Below, one piece after another: positions 45,401 through 54,582 of a DNA stretch of 64,000 nt (position 1 is its first letter; each line of letters starts with the position of its first letter). This stretch comes from Linnemannia hyalina (lineage: Eukaryota; Mortierellomycota; Mortierellomycetes; Mortierellales; Mortierellaceae): positions 3,735,501 through 3,799,500 of the forward strand of contig JAHRHY010000002.1 of the NCBI GenBank assembly GCA_019671135.1, written 5' to 3'. A program made the position numbers and the translations under genes. The notes under the pieces are model-generated. The model did not search any database and was not told the DNA's origin. It worked only from the letters and a program-made list of their open reading frames with translations.

Positions 45401-48021
45401 GCAATGCAGTGTTCTCGACTGTGGACCTAAAGCAGGCGTATCATCGATTACCAATCCATGAAGAAGATCAGCCGTTGACGGCATTTATGCATAACGGGAT
45501 TCAATATATGTTCAAGAAGGCTCCTTTTGGATTGAAGCCCTTGTCCAGTTTGTTTCAGCGTGGCATGAGCCGAATCCTTGGGGATTTGAAATTTGTCAGA
45601 AATTTTATCGATGACATTCTTCTCGCATCAAAGAACAGAAGCGATCATGCGATTCAGATGATAGAGTTGGTTAAACGGCTAACTGATGCCAAGCTTATTA
45701 TTAACCTTGACAAGTGCAAGTTCTACAGTACGCAGGTGGCGTTGCTGGGCTTCATTGTGGATCTTGATGGAAAAAGAATTGATCCCAATAAATTGGTGAA
45801 TATCAATGATTGGAAACCCCCAACTACGGGTAAGCAGGTTCAATCTTATATGGGGACTTTTAATTTTTTCCGCGATCACGTACCCATTATAGCTACCATT
45901 AGCGCTCCGCTAGATGCTATGCGTAATGTGGTGGGTCCATTTACGTTGAATGCTGCTCAGTTGAAGAGCTTTGAGGCACTAAAGAATTTGTTGGTCTTAT
46001 CGCCCATAATTTGCTGGGTGGATTTCAATTTGCCGTTATATGTTGCTACAGATGCATCTAACGTTGGAATTGGAGCAATTTTATATCAGCTGCCGGAAGG
46101 CGAGGCGAATCCCAAAAACATTAGATATATTTCTTTTGTTGCGCGCTCATTGCAACCCAGTGAACGACGCTATAGTACAACTCAGAAGGAGTTATTGGCA
46201 ATTGTGTTTGCACTGAAGAAGTTGCATTACTATTTGTGGGGCCGTCACTTTACGCTTTTCACGGATCATCGCGCTCTTACTTTTATGCATACGCAGAAGG
46301 ATATGAACTCGATGCTTACCGCATGGCAGGAGACTATTTTGGATTACACGTTTAAGGTTGTTTATCGACCTGGCGTTCTGAACGTTTTACCAGACGCTTT
46401 GTCTCGCCAGTTTCCTCAAGAGTTGTGGACAGCCCGCATTCAAGGATCTGCTCCGAGCAAAATTTATGGTTATGTTCACTTAATCCAGGACGCCGACACT
46501 CAACGTGTGACGGTAGCTGTCTCAGAGAGAAGAGGAGTGTTAGTCGACGCACATGCGCTTGGTCACATTGGGACCAATGCCATGGTCAAGCATATTCATT
46601 CGTTGCAAAAGACGTGGCCTAATCTGGCCAAGGATTGCTTGGAGTATGTTCAGCGTTGCCAAGAATGCCAGCGAGTCAACATCGCACGCAAGGGATACCA
46701 CCCTCTGACGGCCATTCATGCTCAGTTACCAGGTGAACATATGGCGGTTGATTTGACCGGTCCATTCCCTGTGGAGAGCGATGGAAACCTATTCCTACTC
46801 ATTTTGGTTGATGTTTGTACAAGGTTCGTCTTCTTGGAACCCATACCTGACAAGAAGGGGATGACCATTGCAAAAGTTTTGTTCAAAATCTTCACCACTA
46901 TTGGTTTTCCACGTATCCTCCAATCTGACAATGGCAGAGAATTCGTTAACGAGGCGGTGCAAGTGATGACTACCACTATGGGAGTGCAACATAGGTTACT
47001 CACCCCTTATCACCCTCGCGGAAACGGAGTCGCCGAAAATCATGTGAAAACAGCATGCACTATCATTCGCAAAGAGGTTCAAGACCATAAACAAGCATGG
47101 GCGAAACATGTTCCTATGGCACAGCTAGCTATGAACACCAGAATTGTGGCTCTACACAATTCGTCCCCATTTTCTTTGTTTTTTGCGCGGCGTTATAATG
47201 GTATTAGCAATTTTTCGGACACGACAGAGAAGTTATCATCCCAGGAGGAGCTCTTAAAGCGGCTTGAGTACATGACCAAGACCGTCTTTCCAGCGATTGA
47301 CACTAAGACCCGTGAAACTCAACGTCGAATGATTGAGCGTTTCAATAGAACAGTACTGCACAGTGAATTCCCTGATGGAGCAAAGGTTATGTCTTTGGAC
47401 CCGATCTTGGGCGACAAGCTTTCGCCTAGGTATGAAGGCCCTTATATTGTAGTCAGACGAACAACTGGTGGATCCTATGTGTTGAAGGATGCCACAGGAG
47501 AAGAGTTAGGTCGTAAATTTGCGCCGTCGCAGCTAAAGCTTGTGCTCGACGATTTTGAAGCAACTGACACATACGTAGTAGAAAAAGTTCTCAACCACAG
47601 GCATGGACCTAGGGGGGGGATGGAATACCGCGTAAAATGGAAAGGGTACAAAGAGGAAACCTGGGAGCCTCAAGAGAATTTTATTGAGAGAAAGTGTATC
47701 ACAGACTACTGGAAGACTAAAAACCTACCAGGATCGCAATCTCTAACGCAGCCTCGTCAAACGGCCGCGACTCTCGGGACTAAGGGTCAAGAGCAGGAGC
47801 TCAATCCATCGCAACGTAAAGGTGCTACTAAAACATCAAAGAACATATCCAATGGTGATGCTCTTAATAAGGGTACATGCAAGCGTGCAAACCCCGACGA
47901 AGAAGAAGATCAATTGGTCGATCGACGCAGGTCTAAACGACTGCGAAGAAATAATGCTAATGGCGAGAAGATGAGTATTGAGCTTAGGACGATTCGCGGG
48001 CGTATGCCTGATCGTCATTAG
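42415..48021 (+). CDS. Gag-Pol polyprotein of the chromovirus (1,868 aa)
   Basis: One frame starts at ATG 42,415 (MAANTAKKNEDVGNK). Gag capsid lies at about residues 150-350. A Gly/Arg-rich stretch (GRGGSHGRGGYKRNF, about 460) stands where a zinc knuckle is usual. The protease motif LIDTGATHSF is at about 744. RT has VCLDPRPLNAHLPDDNF and catalytic FIDDI at about 1063. RNase H starts at VATDASNVGIG (about 1210). Integrase has its zinc module (HALGHIG..CQECQR, about 1380-1420), LQSDNGREF (about 1502) and GNGVAENHVK (about 1538). A chromodomain follows at about 1720-1768 (VEKVLNHRH..EYRVKWKGY..TWEPQENF) and then a basic tail. Gag and Pol are fused without frameshift. The copy appears able to move; it would target chromatin through the chromodomain (family knowledge). 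Confidence 0.97.
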   Translation: MAANTAKKNEDVGNKVVGALDALTLTSGRDEGAGMDVDVDMQETVGSDFMDAHAARGKMKEYSMQLATLTRQKMQLAARIQGLSQEEGDQERPKLAELTRQIAEAKTAMNEWNVMLDDLESAERSMGRTAFSSVVTREENEELGVKKGGKIDEIKLSNEFPRYHRLVEAHLLPVLDIKIHGPLITNVREFLYEFHRIGVTKFTTGGFDERCSRLLCLANMDRKASDAMNAVLSRDPEGKWPWARCEKVFVESAMTQTERTDEVEKVIKMGLERGESYKQYYHRMKRLMDVYQVKDLPKFADLLFLLQRAVDPSVLTMILLQKRIAVLEGMLGVAPDETTFESYMDSLQHMQGPADSDEWAPVILERRRLTGAADNEAARQAQSLKDKLINQQKRAAAAATLATTSGTRVGGTTGGSINQVPTAGDSSVQKGNPGFGGQRGAFGNGSGSGAPRGRGGSHGRGGYKRNFNRGHHPYPGRGNSNGKLNHTVEYDDASEEKVEVDGGEMSVVDQDVVEMSNENGDVTEVEHDRMTNDASFILHSKQVETSSEMQQTDVHELEEQSHSLTEVVIVNETTTDEKNVSDINPRSETVKKRKKKKKNAKGIAKIELKSKLRGESGLGMRVHVGPLPMHPLDGGEGSGDAKVAVDQAKVKYGAMGIVKEGRDNAPAEYNIEDVVDDEYLRAFERFSISDNPVSDACDGYPLFSFGEKDFELVHKHYGSSKRKHQPDNRLFVPVYLNQERHLALIDTGATHSFISAAVVKKYSIPVKPMEGYIELADSSVIKRVGETENVEIVCGQNVLSAPYEVIEQSHAVTIGMDLFHRYGFNIVGLPDADESSGRMPAPVEDEKPTLIPLTIPEREKTQEFIAEKDAFMKSIEESLRLNAKIPNTSHCTIPEMKVYLPVPDDVILYRRPKVFAASQMPVLDEAIQNWLKDDVITLAPAGNAHNNTLTLAAKKDANGNKTLYRVCLDPRPLNAHLPDDNFPVPLISDIMQFAGGNAVFSTVDLKQAYHRLPIHEEDQPLTAFMHNGIQYMFKKAPFGLKPLSSLFQRGMSRILGDLKFVRNFIDDILLASKNRSDHAIQMIELVKRLTDAKLIINLDKCKFYSTQVALLGFIVDLDGKRIDPNKLVNINDWKPPTTGKQVQSYMGTFNFFRDHVPIIATISAPLDAMRNVVGPFTLNAAQLKSFEALKNLLVLSPIICWVDFNLPLYVATDASNVGIGAILYQLPEGEANPKNIRYISFVARSLQPSERRYSTTQKELLAIVFALKKLHYYLWGRHFTLFTDHRALTFMHTQKDMNSMLTAWQETILDYTFKVVYRPGVLNVLPDALSRQFPQELWTARIQGSAPSKIYGYVHLIQDADTQRVTVAVSERRGVLVDAHALGHIGTNAMVKHIHSLQKTWPNLAKDCLEYVQRCQECQRVNIARKGYHPLTAIHAQLPGEHMAVDLTGPFPVESDGNLFLLILVDVCTRFVFLEPIPDKKGMTIAKVLFKIFTTIGFPRILQSDNGREFVNEAVQVMTTTMGVQHRLLTPYHPRGNGVAENHVKTACTIIRKEVQDHKQAWAKHVPMAQLAMNTRIVALHNSSPFSLFFARRYNGISNFSDTTEKLSSQEELLKRLEYMTKTVFPAIDTKTRETQRRMIERFNRTVLHSEFPDGAKVMSLDPILGDKLSPRYEGPYIVVRRTTGGSYVLKDATGEELGRKFAPSQLKLVLDDFEATDTYVVEKVLNHRHGPRGGMEYRVKWKGYKEETWEPQENFIERKCITDYWKTKNLPGSQSLTQPRQTAATLGTKGQEQELNPSQRKGATKTSKNISNGDALNKGTCKRANPDEEEDQLVDRRRSKRLRRNNANGEKMSIELRTIRGRMPDRH

Positions 48022-48332
48022 CATGCATCATCAGTGCATCCGATGAATAATGCAGTAGGGGTTTTTCCGCTTCCCCTACAATCACGTTCGAGGTTTTCCC
48101 TCTTGGGTTTTCCCCTCGCAAGGATTTTTAAACGATTTTTTGCCTTGAGTGAACAATTAATGTCATGTGAGGATTGTTGATCCTCAACCTGTCTGCAAGG
48201 TTTTTATTCAGATTTTTTCCTGGCAGAACAGTAAAATAATGCACAGAGTCCAAGTGATTCTTAGACACAAACGAGCAGAGCATATATGCGTTTTTAAGCA
48301 GACGGCTTTCAGCCTTTCCCATGGGAGGGGAT

Positions 48333-48501
48333 TGTCGCATATTTGCCTGTCTCGGGGGTGTCAGCTAATGTAATTAGGCTAGAGACAGTAATTTAGTCAT
48401 ATGTCCAGACACCGACATAAATGGAGGTGTCTGGGCTGTTAACAAAGATCCCTCTCTTGTCTTATCAATTCGATTGTGCGTGACTAGCGTAAAAATTTTC
48501 A
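48333..48501 (+). repeat. 3' LTR of the complete chromovirus
   Basis: 169 bp, identical to the 5' LTR and preceded by a purine tract. TCTAT follows directly. Confidence 0.95.
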
Positions 48502-48506
48502 TCTAT

Positions 48507-49100
48507 TTATCTAAAGCTACTCTGATCGGAGGTTCAACTGTTGCACCTTCCCCTTTTAAAAAACGATCCCCTGGTCCTTTTTGAACGCGTCAACTAGGTC
48601 GCGGCAGTTCTCCAGGTTGGCGACGGGCTCCCACGTTTGGTCCTCCCGTCCGTACCCTTTCCATGACACAAGGAACTGGTGTTGCCGTCGGTATTTCCTG
48701 TAACGCAAAATGGACTCGACCTCGTATTCTTCATTGCCCTCGATGACAACTGGTGGTGGTGGTGCTAATGTTCGGCGGCCAAATGCAAGTGGTGACTCGA
48801 TGTGATGGCGGAAGAGGTCGACGTGGAAGACATTGTGGATGTTGTAGGAGGGCGGTAGGTCGACTAGAAAAGTGACTGGTGATCGCTGCTCCAGCAATGT
48901 AAAGGGTCCGATGAAGCGAGGTTTGAGTTTATCCGAGCTGAGTCCACTGTCGGCTGGTATGGTGATGTTCTCTGCACTAAGGAGGATCTTGTCGCCGACC
49001 TTGTAGTCGTGGTCGCGTCTTCTCTTGTCGGCCTGTTCCTTCTGATGATCCTGGGCTCGTTGTAGTGCGTCTTGTGCGAAAAGTAGTGCTGTCGACTGTT
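48507..49100 (-). pseudogene. Integrase C-terminus and chromodomain of another Gypsy family
   Basis: On the minus strand a frame reads QKEQADKRRRDHDYKVGDKI (the integrase C-terminal GPY-like region) and FIGPFTLLEQ, and ends with a chromodomain (VESILRYRKYRRQHQFLVSW..QTWEPVANLENC). The 5' part is missing. At about 49,098-49,100 it is joined to the 3' end of a DDE transposase gene. On its left lies the TCTAT target site, so the chromovirus inserted next to or within its 3' flank. Confidence 0.85.
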
Positions 49101-49246
49101 GATGTTGATGTTGATGAGGACACACCAATGGATCAAGCAGTAATAATGCAACCCGGCCTTTCCATTGAGCTTAGAAGTACGAATCGACAAATGGATGTTA
49201 ATGGTAATCTGTAGACTTATTGCAGGTTTTTAAAAGAATAGACATA
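49101..49246 (+). pseudogene. 3' end of a DDE transposase gene (locus copy A)
   Basis: Bases 49,101-49,246 match 62,260-62,436 of locus copy B: the codons for DEDTPMD..MQPGLSIEL and the AT-rich trailer with TTTTTAAAAG. Twelve or so residues present in B (DQYSD) are missing here, and the upstream gene body has been replaced by the Gypsy fragment. The trailer is cut after ATA (49,244-49,246) by the 6.3-kb element. Confidence 0.85.
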
Positions 49247-49697
49247 GGAGGCCATCCATGTTCGGCTCCACCAACCATAGACTACAGTATAAAAATATCT
49301 GTCAACACCTATTAAAACAGTGTGTTCCTTGAGAGTACAACAAATCTCATCAGCTTTTTCCTTCCACCAGTCTCCATTTTCTACATTCACCACCACTACT
49401 TTGTAACATCATCTACTTTAGCTGAGAAAGCCTTGGACATGATCATCTCATATTGGATCCTGGATATTACAGATAGTAATTTCCTTTCCAATATGAGATG
49501 ATCATGTCCAAGGCTTTCTCAGCTAAAGTAGATGATGTTACAAAGTAGTGGTGGTGAATGTAGAAAATGGAGACTGGTGGAAGGAAAAAGCTGATGAGAT
49601 TTGTTGTACTCTCAAGGAACACACTGTTTTAATAGGTGTTGACAGATATTTTTATACTGTAGTCTATGGTTGGTGGAGCCGAACATGGATGGCCTCC
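49247..49697. repeat. Foldback palindrome at the left end of the 6.3-kb element
   Basis: Two 211-bp arms (49,247-49,457 and 49,487-49,697) are inverted copies around a 29-bp spacer. Both ends read GGAGGCCATCC/GGATGGCCTCC. A truncated copy exists alone at 17.15 kb, so the foldback also occurs apart from the large element. Confidence 0.95.
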
Positions 49698-50202
49698 TAG
49701 TAGAGCATTTGTTTTCGTGTTTATATAATTAGCGATGGTTACTAATATCTCCTTTTCATGATATATCCTATGTGTATATCCAATATAGCACTCGTGATAC
49801 TGGTGATGATGTAGTGGTAGTTTTAAAAAAAAGTTGGATCCCGATTTTTTTAAAAAGTAGCATAGTGGCTTTAACAAACATTGGTTGTTGGAAAGAAAGG
49901 GTAGCTGATACGTTTTTAATGGCGTTATTGCTACACTTTCTCAACAATATTTGACATTCGACATTTGACATTCGGCATTCGATTCGACAGCTGACAAACT
50001 GTAGTTATTACCACAGTTATGATATTTGATATGAACGCATTTTGGATGACCTCGTGATTATTGTGATGTTTAATTTTAATACATTCTTGATAAACTCGTA
50101 AGTATTACAATGTTTAATGTTGACATACTTTAGGTAAGCCCACGATTTGCACGACGTTTAATATTATTACACTTTGGTTAACTTACAATTGTTATAGCAT
50201 TT
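49698..50202. repeat. Inner part of the left TIR (505 bp)
   Basis: From TAGTAGAGC to the base before ATTGTTATAC, this matches the inverted sequence 54,583-55,087. It includes TTTTTTAAAAA-type motifs (about 49,843) and GACATTCGACATTTGACATT repeats (49,953-49,985). Confidence 0.93.
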
Positions 50203-50279
50203 ATTGTTATACAGATTGTAGGTAATTACGACAATGGTAAAAACAGAGATATCGCAATTAGACCATGCATTGTGGGTAG

Positions 50280-51480
50280 TTGTAGATATAACAATTATAT
50301 CGTTTAAAATAGACGTTCTTAAAACACATCACATATTTTATAATGCAAATGGCTATTATATTACAACGTTTCTATTGCATTTTGTGTGATAACAAGATAG
50401 AAAAAATGTGTTGTTAATAGAGTAATTATATCGTAAAAAATAGACGTTTCTTAAAACACATCACATATTTCGTGATGCAAATGGGTATGAACATTGTAAC
50501 ATTTCTATCGCATTTTGTGTGATAATAAGGTAGAGAAAATGTGTTGTTAACAGAGTAATCATGTCGTTTAAAATAGACGTTTCTTAAAACGTATCACATA
50601 TTTCGTGATGCAAATGGGTATGAACATTGTAACATTTCTATCGCATTTTGTATGATAATAAGGTAGAGAAAATGTGTTGTTTAAAGAGCAATTATGTCGT
50701 TAAAAATAGACGTTTCTTAAAACACATCACATATTTCGTGATGCAAATGGGTATGAACATTGTAACATTTCTATCGCATTTTGTATAATAACAAGACAGA
50801 AAAATGTATTGTTAACAGAGTAATTATGTCGTTTAAAATAGACGTTTCTTAAAACACATCACATATTTCGTGATGCAAATGGGTATGAACATCGTGGCGT
50901 TTCTATCGCATTTTGTGTGATAATAAGGTAGAGAAAATGTGTTGTTAATAGAGTAATCATGTCGTTTAAAATAGACGTTTCTTAAAACGTATCACATATT
51001 TCGTGATGCAAATGGGTATGAACATTGTAACATTTCTATCGCATTTTGTATAATAACAAGACAGAAAAATGTATTGTTAACAGAGTAATTATGTCGTTTA
51101 AAATAGACGTTTCTTAAAACGTATCACATATTTCGTGATGCAAATGGGTATGAACATCGTGGCGTTTCTATCGCATTTTGTGTGATAATAAGGTAGAGAA
51201 AATGTGTTGTTAACAGAGTAATTATGTCGTTAAAAATAGACGTTTCTTAAAACACATCACATATTTCGTGATGCAAATGGGTATGAACATTGTAACATTT
51301 CTATCGCATTTTGTGTGATAACAAGACAGAAAAAAGAAGTTGTTAACAGAATAATTATGTCGTTTAAAATAGACGTTTCTTAAAACGTATCCCATATTTC
51401 GTGATGCAAATGGGTATGAACATTGTGACATTTCTATCGCATTTTGTGTGATAACAAGACAGAAAAAAGAAGTTGTATAA
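50280..51480. repeat. Array of about nine 132-bp tandem repeats
   Basis: Units start with AGACGTTTCTTAAAAC at roughly 50,309, 50,441, 50,572, 50,706, 50,837, 50,967, 51,102, 51,235 and 51,370, so the period is 131-135 bp. They are AT-rich and similar to each other, with variable sites (CACATCAC or CGTATCAC; GTAACATTT or GTGGCGTTT) in changing combinations. There is no coding frame across units. The array sits between the left TIR and the Rep-like gene, the place where iterons or an origin would be expected. Confidence 0.93.
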
Positions 51481-51487
51481 ATAAAAG
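51476..51487 (+). promoter_or_regulatory. TATA-type promoter motif (TATAAATAAAAG)
   Basis: The motif follows the last tandem repeat and precedes the 81-aa and Rep-like frames. It closely matches TATAAATAAAGGA upstream of the Cys/His protein genes at 55,922 and 62,855. Confidence 0.5.
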
Positions 51488-51845
51488 TTATGTAGACTTA
51501 GGAAATGTCTATAAAATATCGTTTGTATACTTTGGTGGGTGGGAGAAAATTGGTGGTTACAAAAAAGTGGTCGCAAAACCGCCATGATGAAGTACTTTAA
51601 CATCTGGTTGAGGGGCTTGTTCCCCTATCGTGTTTATCGTTAATAGTTTTAAAAAATCCAAAAGTGTGTTATATAAAGGAATTTTTGCTAATAGTTTACG
51701 TTTAAATTCTCTTGAAATAGATGATATATGCATTATATTTCTATCCAATCTATCATGGAATATGAGATAACTTCTTTTATAGTGCAACAAATCTAAAAGT
51801 GTATTGTAGTATAGGCATTCTTCCTAATGGTTTACTAGTTATGCA

Positions 51846-52091
51846 ATGCCAACACTTAAAGAAATTAAGCAAATAATAGCCATTTATATACATGAGCATC
51901 ATATGCATCCTACAATGGCAATGTACTTGAGAGCTGTTTTGTTACGTGGTAAGTCTCAGCAAGAACTTAATGGTATGTCAAAGGAAGAACTGTGGGGATT
52001 GGTAGACTTTTTTGCACCAGATTTACAAAAACATATGCATACAATTGGTGCATTATCATGGTCAGCACACCGAAAATTTGCTTCAGAGTAA
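51846..52091 (+). CDS. Small unrecognised protein (81 aa) upstream of the Rep-like gene
   Basis: The frame starts at ATG 51,846 (MPTLKEIKQIIAIYIHE) and ends 55 bases before the Rep-like ATG. The sequence is mostly helical, with a segment (LRGKSQQELNGMSKEELWGL) reminiscent of short SAP-like helix pairs, which is too weak to call. A TTTTTAAAAAG motif directly follows its stop. It may be the first gene of a pair with Rep. Confidence 0.5.
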   Translation: MPTLKEIKQIIAIYIHEHHMHPTMAMYLRAVLLRGKSQQELNGMSKEELWGLVDFFAPDLQKHMHTIGALSWSAHRKFASE

Positions 52092-52146
52092 AGTGGTTTT
52101 TAAAAAGTTTGTAGTACATATCTCTGCAAACAGTAAGCTATTCAAC

Positions 52147-53799
52147 ATGTCCGCTATACCTAAATCCATTAACAAGGCGCTGAACTCATATGCCCATCTT
52201 ATCTCTGATGTGGGCAAAGAGATTGCATTGCCTGGCAAACCAAAGACTGGCTGGAAAAAGTACTCAGAGATATTCTGCGATAGTTTAATACTCTGGGGAT
52301 TGCACAACCGGGCTGACCTTGTTGACGAGCAACGCAAGAACACCACTGCCAATATTTGCGAAGCTTTTAAAGACCTTGATATTAGCCACTCCATGGTTAA
52401 AGTTGTTAACGAGGGTTATATCAAACCCAATAGTTTTTTTAGCTCTGAAATGCTACGAAAACATAGAAAAAAGTTTAGAAGTTCGGCCTTATACCATGCA
52501 GGATATTTCAGCATTAAGGTAACGCTCAATGAACTGGAGGCCATCTCTTTAATTTCCGAGTTACCACCAATATTTCATGAGCTTGAGGTTGACTATATTA
52601 TCCTCCATGATATAGACATTGCTACGGATTGTAGATATGTTACAAGCCGTCCAATTCTTCAGCAATACCTTCAAGAGAGATTTGGAGAAGATTTGGATAT
52701 TGCCGACGATCTCCATAAGGTTGGTAACCACTGTCTCTCTTGGTTTGGAGTCACCGAAAAAGACCAAAAGGTCCGTTGTAAGGTTTATAACAAACTTGTA
52801 CAGATGTTGGAGAGTGCTGAAGTAAAAATGTCGTTGGGTTCAAGAATGGAGAATTTTGTTATGGATGTGGATAAGGACCTACATAAGAGACTTCGAAAGG
52901 CGAAGAAAACAGGTCTAACAAGACTTGAAATTACCTTTTATGGACAGGAGATATATACATTCTCCTATTATAAAGGAGTCTTGGATGCCATAAAGGAAGA
53001 GATCCAAGAATGTCCCACGTTCTGCGTAAAATACAAGGCATATTGGAAGTACATAGTTGGCAATATATCATCCATGGTAGGTATTCATGTAACAATGGGT
53101 GAAAAATCGGCATTCGCATATTGCCATTGGTGGAACTCTGTTACAGGTAAGAAGTATGGTTCATATCGTAACAATGTCGAGAAAGAGGAAGCAATGACGT
53201 TGTTAGCCAACTATAGCTTCAACGATAGACCAATATACTTTTTGGAGGTTGAGATGGATGAGAATAGCATCAAGGATATTACAGTTACCAAGTACAAACG
53301 GCCTGACGAATGTACAGCAATAACACTTGTTGCAGGAGCACATAAAGGCATGTACCCATACATTTACGATGATGATGTTTTACAATTCGAGGATATGGGT
53401 ATAGTGGAGGTAGATAATGTAAAGATCCAATGGCCTGAGAGAAGAATCCGCAAAGGTGCACCACCAATTGTTGATATTCATCTAGAAAACATGAATGGTG
53501 AGAATTTTATACAAGTCCATGATAGAGCTATCCACAAAGCAACATATAAAGCTGGATATAATGTACTTGAAATAAATACCAGCTATACAGTCATAGCAAT
53601 TGCAATGGATATGTATCACAACAAAGAGTATATTTTTGCAACATTGTCCAATGGTATTAAAGTACGATGTGGACTTAGTTTAGAAACAAAGATCGTTGCA
53701 TGGCTGGAAGAATATCCCGATGGCCAAGTTCCGTATATGAATTTCACCACATTGCAATGCAGAACTGTTCGCGGGTTCAAGGATATTTATATACGTTAA
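52147..53799 (+). CDS. Rolling-circle replication initiator-like protein (Rep_trans-like, 550 aa)
   Basis: I place the start at ATG 52,147 (MSAIPKSINKALNSY), about 50 bases behind a TTTTTAAAAAG motif; the frame is open for 45 codons further upstream. Three motifs occur in the order and spacing of plasmid/phage replication initiators of the pT181 Rep_trans type: an acidic strand LHDIDIATDC (about 152-161), SWFGVTEKDQKVRCKVYNK (about 197-215) with the Y-N-K that carries or neighbours the nicking tyrosine in that family, and LTRLEITFYG (about 257-266), the R-L-E strand. The C-terminal 280 residues (AGAHKGMYPYIYDDD.. WLEEYPDGQVPY) are unknown. No intron or lesion is visible. If correct it would nick one strand at an origin, perhaps in the neighbouring 132-bp array. 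This is a motif-level inference, not a database match. Confidence 0.6.
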   Translation: MSAIPKSINKALNSYAHLISDVGKEIALPGKPKTGWKKYSEIFCDSLILWGLHNRADLVDEQRKNTTANICEAFKDLDISHSMVKVVNEGYIKPNSFFSSEMLRKHRKKFRSSALYHAGYFSIKVTLNELEAISLISELPPIFHELEVDYIILHDIDIATDCRYVTSRPILQQYLQERFGEDLDIADDLHKVGNHCLSWFGVTEKDQKVRCKVYNKLVQMLESAEVKMSLGSRMENFVMDVDKDLHKRLRKAKKTGLTRLEITFYGQEIYTFSYYKGVLDAIKEEIQECPTFCVKYKAYWKYIVGNISSMVGIHVTMGEKSAFAYCHWWNSVTGKKYGSYRNNVEKEEAMTLLANYSFNDRPIYFLEVEMDENSIKDITVTKYKRPDECTAITLVAGAHKGMYPYIYDDDVLQFEDMGIVEVDNVKIQWPERRIRKGAPPIVDIHLENMNGENFIQVHDRAIHKATYKAGYNVLEINTSYTVIAIAMDMYHNKEYIFATLSNGIKVRCGLSLETKIVAWLEEYPDGQVPYMNFTTLQCRTVRGFKDIYIR

Positions 53800-53836
53800 G
53801 AATGCTAATAGATAGTTTTTAAAAATTACAATGGGC

Positions 53837-54574
53837 TTACTTTGCACGCTTATATGATGGAATCTCCACTCCTGCAAAAATTTCACGTCGCTTATTAGTC
53901 GGCTCTTCCCGTTGTTTATCCTCGACATCCATAGTAGTCATCTCCAAGAACTGCTCTTGTAACTTTGTTATATCTCGTGCATCATGCAACATCTCATCCA
54001 CTGGAATATAATCCAAGATTTGTTCCATTGCACCATTGGCATATGGAAAGTCGAAGCCATCTCTAATCCAGGCACTATGAATGGGTTCCAGATTTAACTG
54101 CAGTAGTGCCACCATCTTCTTGATGTTCATAAGTAAGAGACACAATCGCAATTGCAAATTATATGTTTCTATCTTGGTTACCAACACTGGTTTCCTATTG
54201 TTGTGCTTCTCAAAGGTTGCTCCAAGATCTCCAAATTCGGCTTCTATCTGAGAGCGGAAACTGCCGAAAATCTTATTGTAGTTAGTTTCATCTTGTGCAA
54301 GATCTTTCCCACGGCTTTTGCGAATTGGATAACAAAAGTTTTTCTTGCTCATGCTTGTTTCTTCCACTATTTTCTTAATGTATTGTGTGTACCCTCCATC
54401 CAATGCAATACAATCTAGCTCGTGGATGTGCTTATGTATCTTCATACCAACCAACATAGTACCATCGTTGTTATCCTTGCAAGGTAGCGATTTAGAGACT
54501 AGTATTGCCATGCCATTGCAATCGACACACACTTGCGTTCTTACACCAGATTTCTTCAGCTTGTAAGAGTACAT
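53837..54574 (-). pseudogene. N-terminally truncated DDE (Harbinger/IS5-like) transposase
   Basis: The 245-aa frame faces the Rep-like gene, with only 37 bases between their stops. It matches residues about 205-440 of the complete transposase at 61,075-62,358 at roughly 60 percent: MYSYKLKKSGVRTQV, CIALDGGY (second catalytic Asp), GSFRSQIEAEF (catalytic Glu) and NNRKPVLV. The region with the first Asp (LDGHD in the complete protein) is absent, because homology ends just inside the border of the right TIR at 54,583. An exon further away cannot be excluded, but only TIR sequence follows. It is probably inactive. Confidence 0.85.
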
Positions 54575-54582
54575 GTCTGAGC

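Larger units (their letters stand above)
41483..48501 (+). mobile_element. Complete Ty3/Gypsy chromovirus (7,019 bp, TCTAT duplication)
   Basis: Two 169-bp LTRs (41,483-41,651 and 48,333-48,501) start TGTCGC and end TTTTCA and appear identical base for base. TCTAT at 41,478-41,482 and 48,502-48,506 is the 5-bp target duplication. A purine tract (GGGAGGGGA, 48,324-48,332) precedes the 3' LTR. One long gag-pol frame is intact. Identical LTRs mean a recent insertion. The primer site after the 5' LTR is not tRNA-like (T-run), which would fit self-priming, but this is inference. Confidence 0.97.

Noticed and set aside
50280..51480. CRISPR-like array
   Set aside because: The units are similar over their full 132 bp with no unique spacers, and the genome is eukaryotic. 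It is an ordinary tandem array.
52012..52146. Upstream extension of the Rep-like protein (45 residues)
   Set aside because: It overlaps the 81-aa frame and the TTTTTAAAAAG motif. The ATG at 52,147 gives a cleaner start.
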